Below are positions 61,511-64,000 of a stretch of DNA of 64,000 nt, piece by piece (the stretch's first letter is position 1; each line of letters starts with the position of its first letter). The notes under the pieces are model-generated. The model was not told where the DNA came from, made no database searches, and was given only the letters and a program-made list of their open reading frames with translations. Source of the stretch: Acidobacteriota bacterium (lineage in GTDB: Bacteria; Acidobacteriota; Terriglobia; Bryobacterales; Bryobacteraceae); contig JANXSF010000106.1 in assembly GCA_025352795.1 (NCBI GenBank), positions 1 to 64,000 on the forward strand, written 5' to 3'. Both the position numbers and the translations under genes were made by a program.

Positions 61511-62872
61511 ATGGCTGAAAAACCTTCACTTCTCCGCCACCTTGGCTTAACCAGCGCCACCGCACTCGTTATCTCCAATATGGTCGGTACAGGAATTTTC
61601 ACCACCACTGGATTTCTTGCTGGTGACCTGGGCGATGTATCCACGGTGCTCGCCATCTGGGTTGTCGGCGCGATATGCGCACTGGCCGGAGCCTTCTGTT
61701 ATTCCGAACTCGGCATCAACTTCCCCAGTTCTGGTGGAGAGTACGTTTACCTCACTGAAGCCTTCGGACCCGCCGCTGGCTTCATGGTCGGTTGGATTTC
61801 CTTCGTCGCCGGATTCTCCGGACCCATCGCCCTGGCCGCGCTAGCCTTCTCCGAATACGTCGGCTACTTCTTTCCTGCCGTGAAGGTTGAGAATGCACAT
61901 TGGTTGTTAGCTGGCATCAAAGTAGGCCCGGGACATTTGCTGGCCTGTGCCCTGGTCACGCTGTTCACAGTCTTAAACCTGTTCGGCATTGGACGCATCG
62001 CTAAACTTCAAAATGTACTGACCGGTGTAAAACTGGCAGTGATCATCGGCTTCATTGTTTTCGGCTTCACCATGGGCAACGGCAACTGGGCCAACTTTTC
62101 GCAAAGTGCAGTTCGCACCAGCACCAGCAGCGTCCCTTCGCAATTTTCCATCAGTCTGATCTTCATCTATTTGGCTTACAGCGGCTGGAACGCCGCCACC
62201 TATGTTGCTGAAGAAGTGCAGAATCCCGAACGTACCTTGCCGCTGGCCCTCACCATTGGCACTTTGATCGTCACGGTCCTGTTCGTCGGCTTGAATCTGG
62301 TGTTCATTTACGCCCAACCCTTGGAGCAAATGAAAGGTGTGGTGGCCATTGGAACCTTATCGGCATCGCATTTATTCGGCCCGCAAATATCCGGCGTATT
62401 CGGATTCCTCATGGCCCTGTCGCTCATGGCAACGGTCAATGCTATGGTCACCATCGGCCCTCGCGTCTACTACGCTATGGCCAAGAACAAAGCCTTCTTT
62501 CCCGCTGCGGCAATTGTTCATTCCAAATGGCGCACACCCATCTACGCCATCGTGATGCAGGGTGTCTTCACCATTTTTATGACTCTCACGCCCTTCAAGG
62601 ATTTGATTTTCTTCATCGGCTTTTTGCTGAACGCCTTCAGCGTAATCGCCGTAGCCAGCCTGTTCATTTTCAGGCAGCGAGCCGGTTGGCAGAAGCTGGC
62701 AGTGGTCAACTTCGCCTGGCCGCTGATTCCGCTGTTCTACATCCTGGTTGGCTCCTGGATCGCTTTCCAGGGCATCCGTATGAATCCCACCGTCTCGCTG
62801 GTGTGCCTTGGCACGGCGGCAGTGGGCGGCATTGGGTACCAAATGTTTCTCGCCCCTAAAACCGTTACGTAG
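61511..62872 (+). CDS. APC-family amino acid permease
   Basis: 453 residues from ATG 61511 with twelve predicted membrane helices. The first helix has the unwound substrate site IVGTGIF-like (SNMVGTGIFTTTG), and a later segment GWNAATYVAEEVQNPERTLP is the typical APC loop. It imports or exchanges an amino acid or polyamine. It shares the operon with the SDR gene; no regulatory link is visible. Confidence 0.9.
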   Translation: MAEKPSLLRHLGLTSATALVISNMVGTGIFTTTGFLAGDLGDVSTVLAIWVVGAICALAGAFCYSELGINFPSSGGEYVYLTEAFGPAAGFMVGWISFVAGFSGPIALAALAFSEYVGYFFPAVKVENAHWLLAGIKVGPGHLLACALVTLFTVLNLFGIGRIAKLQNVLTGVKLAVIIGFIVFGFTMGNGNWANFSQSAVRTSTSSVPSQFSISLIFIYLAYSGWNAATYVAEEVQNPERTLPLALTIGTLIVTVLFVGLNLVFIYAQPLEQMKGVVAIGTLSASHLFGPQISGVFGFLMALSLMATVNAMVTIGPRVYYAMAKNKAFFPAAAIVHSKWRTPIYAIVMQGVFTIFMTLTPFKDLIFFIGFLLNAFSVIAVASLFIFRQRAGWQKLAVVNFAWPLIPLFYILVGSWIAFQGIRMNPTVSLVCLGTAAVGGIGYQMFLAPKTVT

Positions 62873-62895
62873 AAAGACGCGATATCATAGCGTGC

Positions 62896-63861
62896 ATGTC
62901 CACCTCACGCCGTGAATTTCTTCAAGCCGCCGCCGCCTTGACCCTGGCATCCACTACAGTTGATGCCGCCACCGGAATGCCCATGCGTCCGCTTGGTCGC
63001 ACCGCGAAAAAGGTTTCCATCCTGGCCTTCGGTTGCGGATCGCGATTCCTGTCTTATAAAGAAGAAGACCAGGCTCTTGATGCGCTGAATCACGCGCTGG
63101 ATCTTGGTATCACGTATGTGGACACAGCATTCGGCTATGGCGATGGCCTCAGTGAAACACGCGTCGGCAAGGTGATGGCCACTCGTCGCAATGAAGTCTG
63201 GCTGGCCACAAAAATCAACAAGCGTAAAAGCGATGAGGCCATGCGCATCATTGAAGACAGTCTGAAGCGTTTGCAAACAGATCATGTCGATGTCCTGCAC
63301 GTCCACTCGCTGATGGACGAAGAAGATCTGAAAGCCATTGAAGCTCCAGATGGCGTGTTGAAGCGTTTGTACCAACTGCGCGATCAGAAGGTGGCCACCA
63401 ACATTGGCATCACCTGCCATCACAACCCAGACGTATTGAAGATGGCCATTGAGAGGAACGATTTCGATTGCACGCAGATGGCCTTGAACGGAGCACTAGT
63501 GGGCATGAAGAGCATCCCCGGCGGCATGGATGTGAATCTGGACATGACCCATAGCTTTGAAGCCGTGGCTCTGCCCGTGGCGTTAAAAAAGAAGATGGGT
63601 GTAATTGCGATGAAGGTGTTCGGTCAGGAACGATTGGTGGACAAAGCCCCTCTGGCAAAGTTGGTGCAATATTCCATGTCGTTGCCAGTGTCTGTCGCTG
63701 TAATCGGCATGCCCAAGCGCGAATTCATCGCCCAAAATGTAAACATCGCCAAAGCATTTCGACCCATGCCAAAGAGCGAGATGAAGCAGTTCTCCGGTCA
63801 CCTGGCAGAGAAACATAAGATGGCGTTAGATCTGTTTTTTGCCGATCACGTGGATGCGTAA
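62896..63861 (+). CDS. Exported aldo/keto reductase
   Basis: 321 residues with an N-terminal twin-arginine signal (STSRREFLQAAAALTLA). The (beta/alpha)8 core shows YVDTAFGYGDG with catalytic Asp and Tyr, the Lys in WLATKINKR, and the His in VDVLHVHS. The usual NADPH-binding end is short. Members like this in Acidobacteria are thought to act in the periplasm, but the electron donor there is unclear. Confidence 0.87.
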   Translation: MSTSRREFLQAAAALTLASTTVDAATGMPMRPLGRTAKKVSILAFGCGSRFLSYKEEDQALDALNHALDLGITYVDTAFGYGDGLSETRVGKVMATRRNEVWLATKINKRKSDEAMRIIEDSLKRLQTDHVDVLHVHSLMDEEDLKAIEAPDGVLKRLYQLRDQKVATNIGITCHHNPDVLKMAIERNDFDCTQMALNGALVGMKSIPGGMDVNLDMTHSFEAVALPVALKKKMGVIAMKVFGQERLVDKAPLAKLVQYSMSLPVSVAVIGMPKREFIAQNVNIAKAFRPMPKSEMKQFSGHLAEKHKMALDLFFADHVDA

Positions 63862-63875
63862 TAAGGACGCGTAAC

Positions 63876-64000
63876 ATGCCCAGCTCAGGGATTCCGATTC
63901 CAGAATTGCCACGCAAAAAGTGGAGTAGGGAAGAAGTGTGTGTGCTGGAATGGGCCTTGCTTCTGACCCCTTGCTTCTCCCCGCGCGCGGACTTGCGAAT
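63876..64000 (+). CDS. Partial gene at the right edge, possibly Uma2-like
   Basis: ATG 63876, with AAGGA about ten bases upstream, opens a frame with no stop before the window end (41 residues). The beginning IPELPRKKWSREEVCVLEW recalls the N-terminus of Uma2/DUF820 nuclease-like proteins (a basic PR-x-W-x-RE/EE start), but the visible part is too short to decide. Confidence 0.35.
   Translation, partial: MPSSGIPIPELPRKKWSREEVCVLEWALLLTPCFSPRADLR

Noticed and set aside
1-64000. CRISPR array, transposon or prophage
   Set aside because: No regularly spaced repeats, no transposase, integrase or phage structural genes were recognised on either strand.

Overview
The window looks like a chromosomal segment of a soil-type Acidobacteriota member, most likely of the Solibacteres/Bryobacterales group. 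This is inferred from gene content: a cytochrome-like/DUF1549/DUF1553 protein paired with a DUF1501 protein, a pectinesterase carrying Ig-like domains, several Tat- or Sec-exported redox proteins and a sulfatase, a tandem multi-adaptor MacB-type export operon, a fused AroD-AroE enzyme, and frequent TTG/GTG starts. No integrase, transposase, phage gene or CRISPR array was seen. The only RNA gene recognised is a tRNA-Leu(CAA) at 51621-51707 on the minus strand.

Layout. 1-1336: an IscA/ErpA-like remnant, a cupin protein and two very small genes. 1337-6466 (minus): a membrane acyltransferase with a secreted-type SGNH domain, and a large pectinesterase. 6594-11595 (plus): a compact six-gene operon with a helical-repeat protein, a type III polyketide synthase, an FAD oxidoreductase, a YceI lipocalin-like protein, an acyl carrier protein and a ketosynthase; it reads as a small lipid or polyketide biosynthetic cluster. 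11749-19598 (plus): an export operon with three HlyD/MacA-type adaptors, one MacB-type permease and one TolC-type outer-membrane protein, but no ATPase. 19618-28446: an orphan VapB-like antitoxin, another acyltransferase, a TonB-like protein, a glycosyltransferase-methyltransferase-membrane glycosyltransferase operon ending in a tandem duplication, and a LolCDE-like ABC transporter.

28764-33103: glucan phosphorylase, a small zinc-ribbon protein and a sorbitol/threonine dehydrogenase-like enzyme. 33055-36666 (minus): a tightly coupled operon of HAD phosphatase, deoxyhypusine-synthase-like protein, RfaE-like sugar kinase and ROK kinase, with a Gfo/Idh/MocA oxidoreductase upstream. 38101-43674 (plus): glycosyltransferase, DegT aminotransferase, AroDE, a 66-residue exported protein, amidase and a prepilin peptidase. 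43873-47909: a PAS-PAS-GAF-GGDEF-EAL protein and a CheY-CheX-CheW mini-module. 47965-51573: a DMT exporter and a 914-residue protein with two nucleotidyltransferase domains. 51839-64000: rhodanese, sulfatase, an unknown membrane protein, the PSCyt1/DUF1501 pair, a glycosyltransferase-SDR-permease run, an aldo/keto reductase and a gene cut by the right edge.

The strongest candidates for undescribed biology are the type III PKS/KAS/ACP/YceI cluster, the double-nucleotidyltransferase protein, the deoxyhypusine-synthase-like/sugar-kinase operon, the three-adaptor export operon without an ATPase, and a set of three 17-bp direct repeats in front of the c-di-GMP enzyme gene. All functional statements rest on motif reading by eye; no database search was run.
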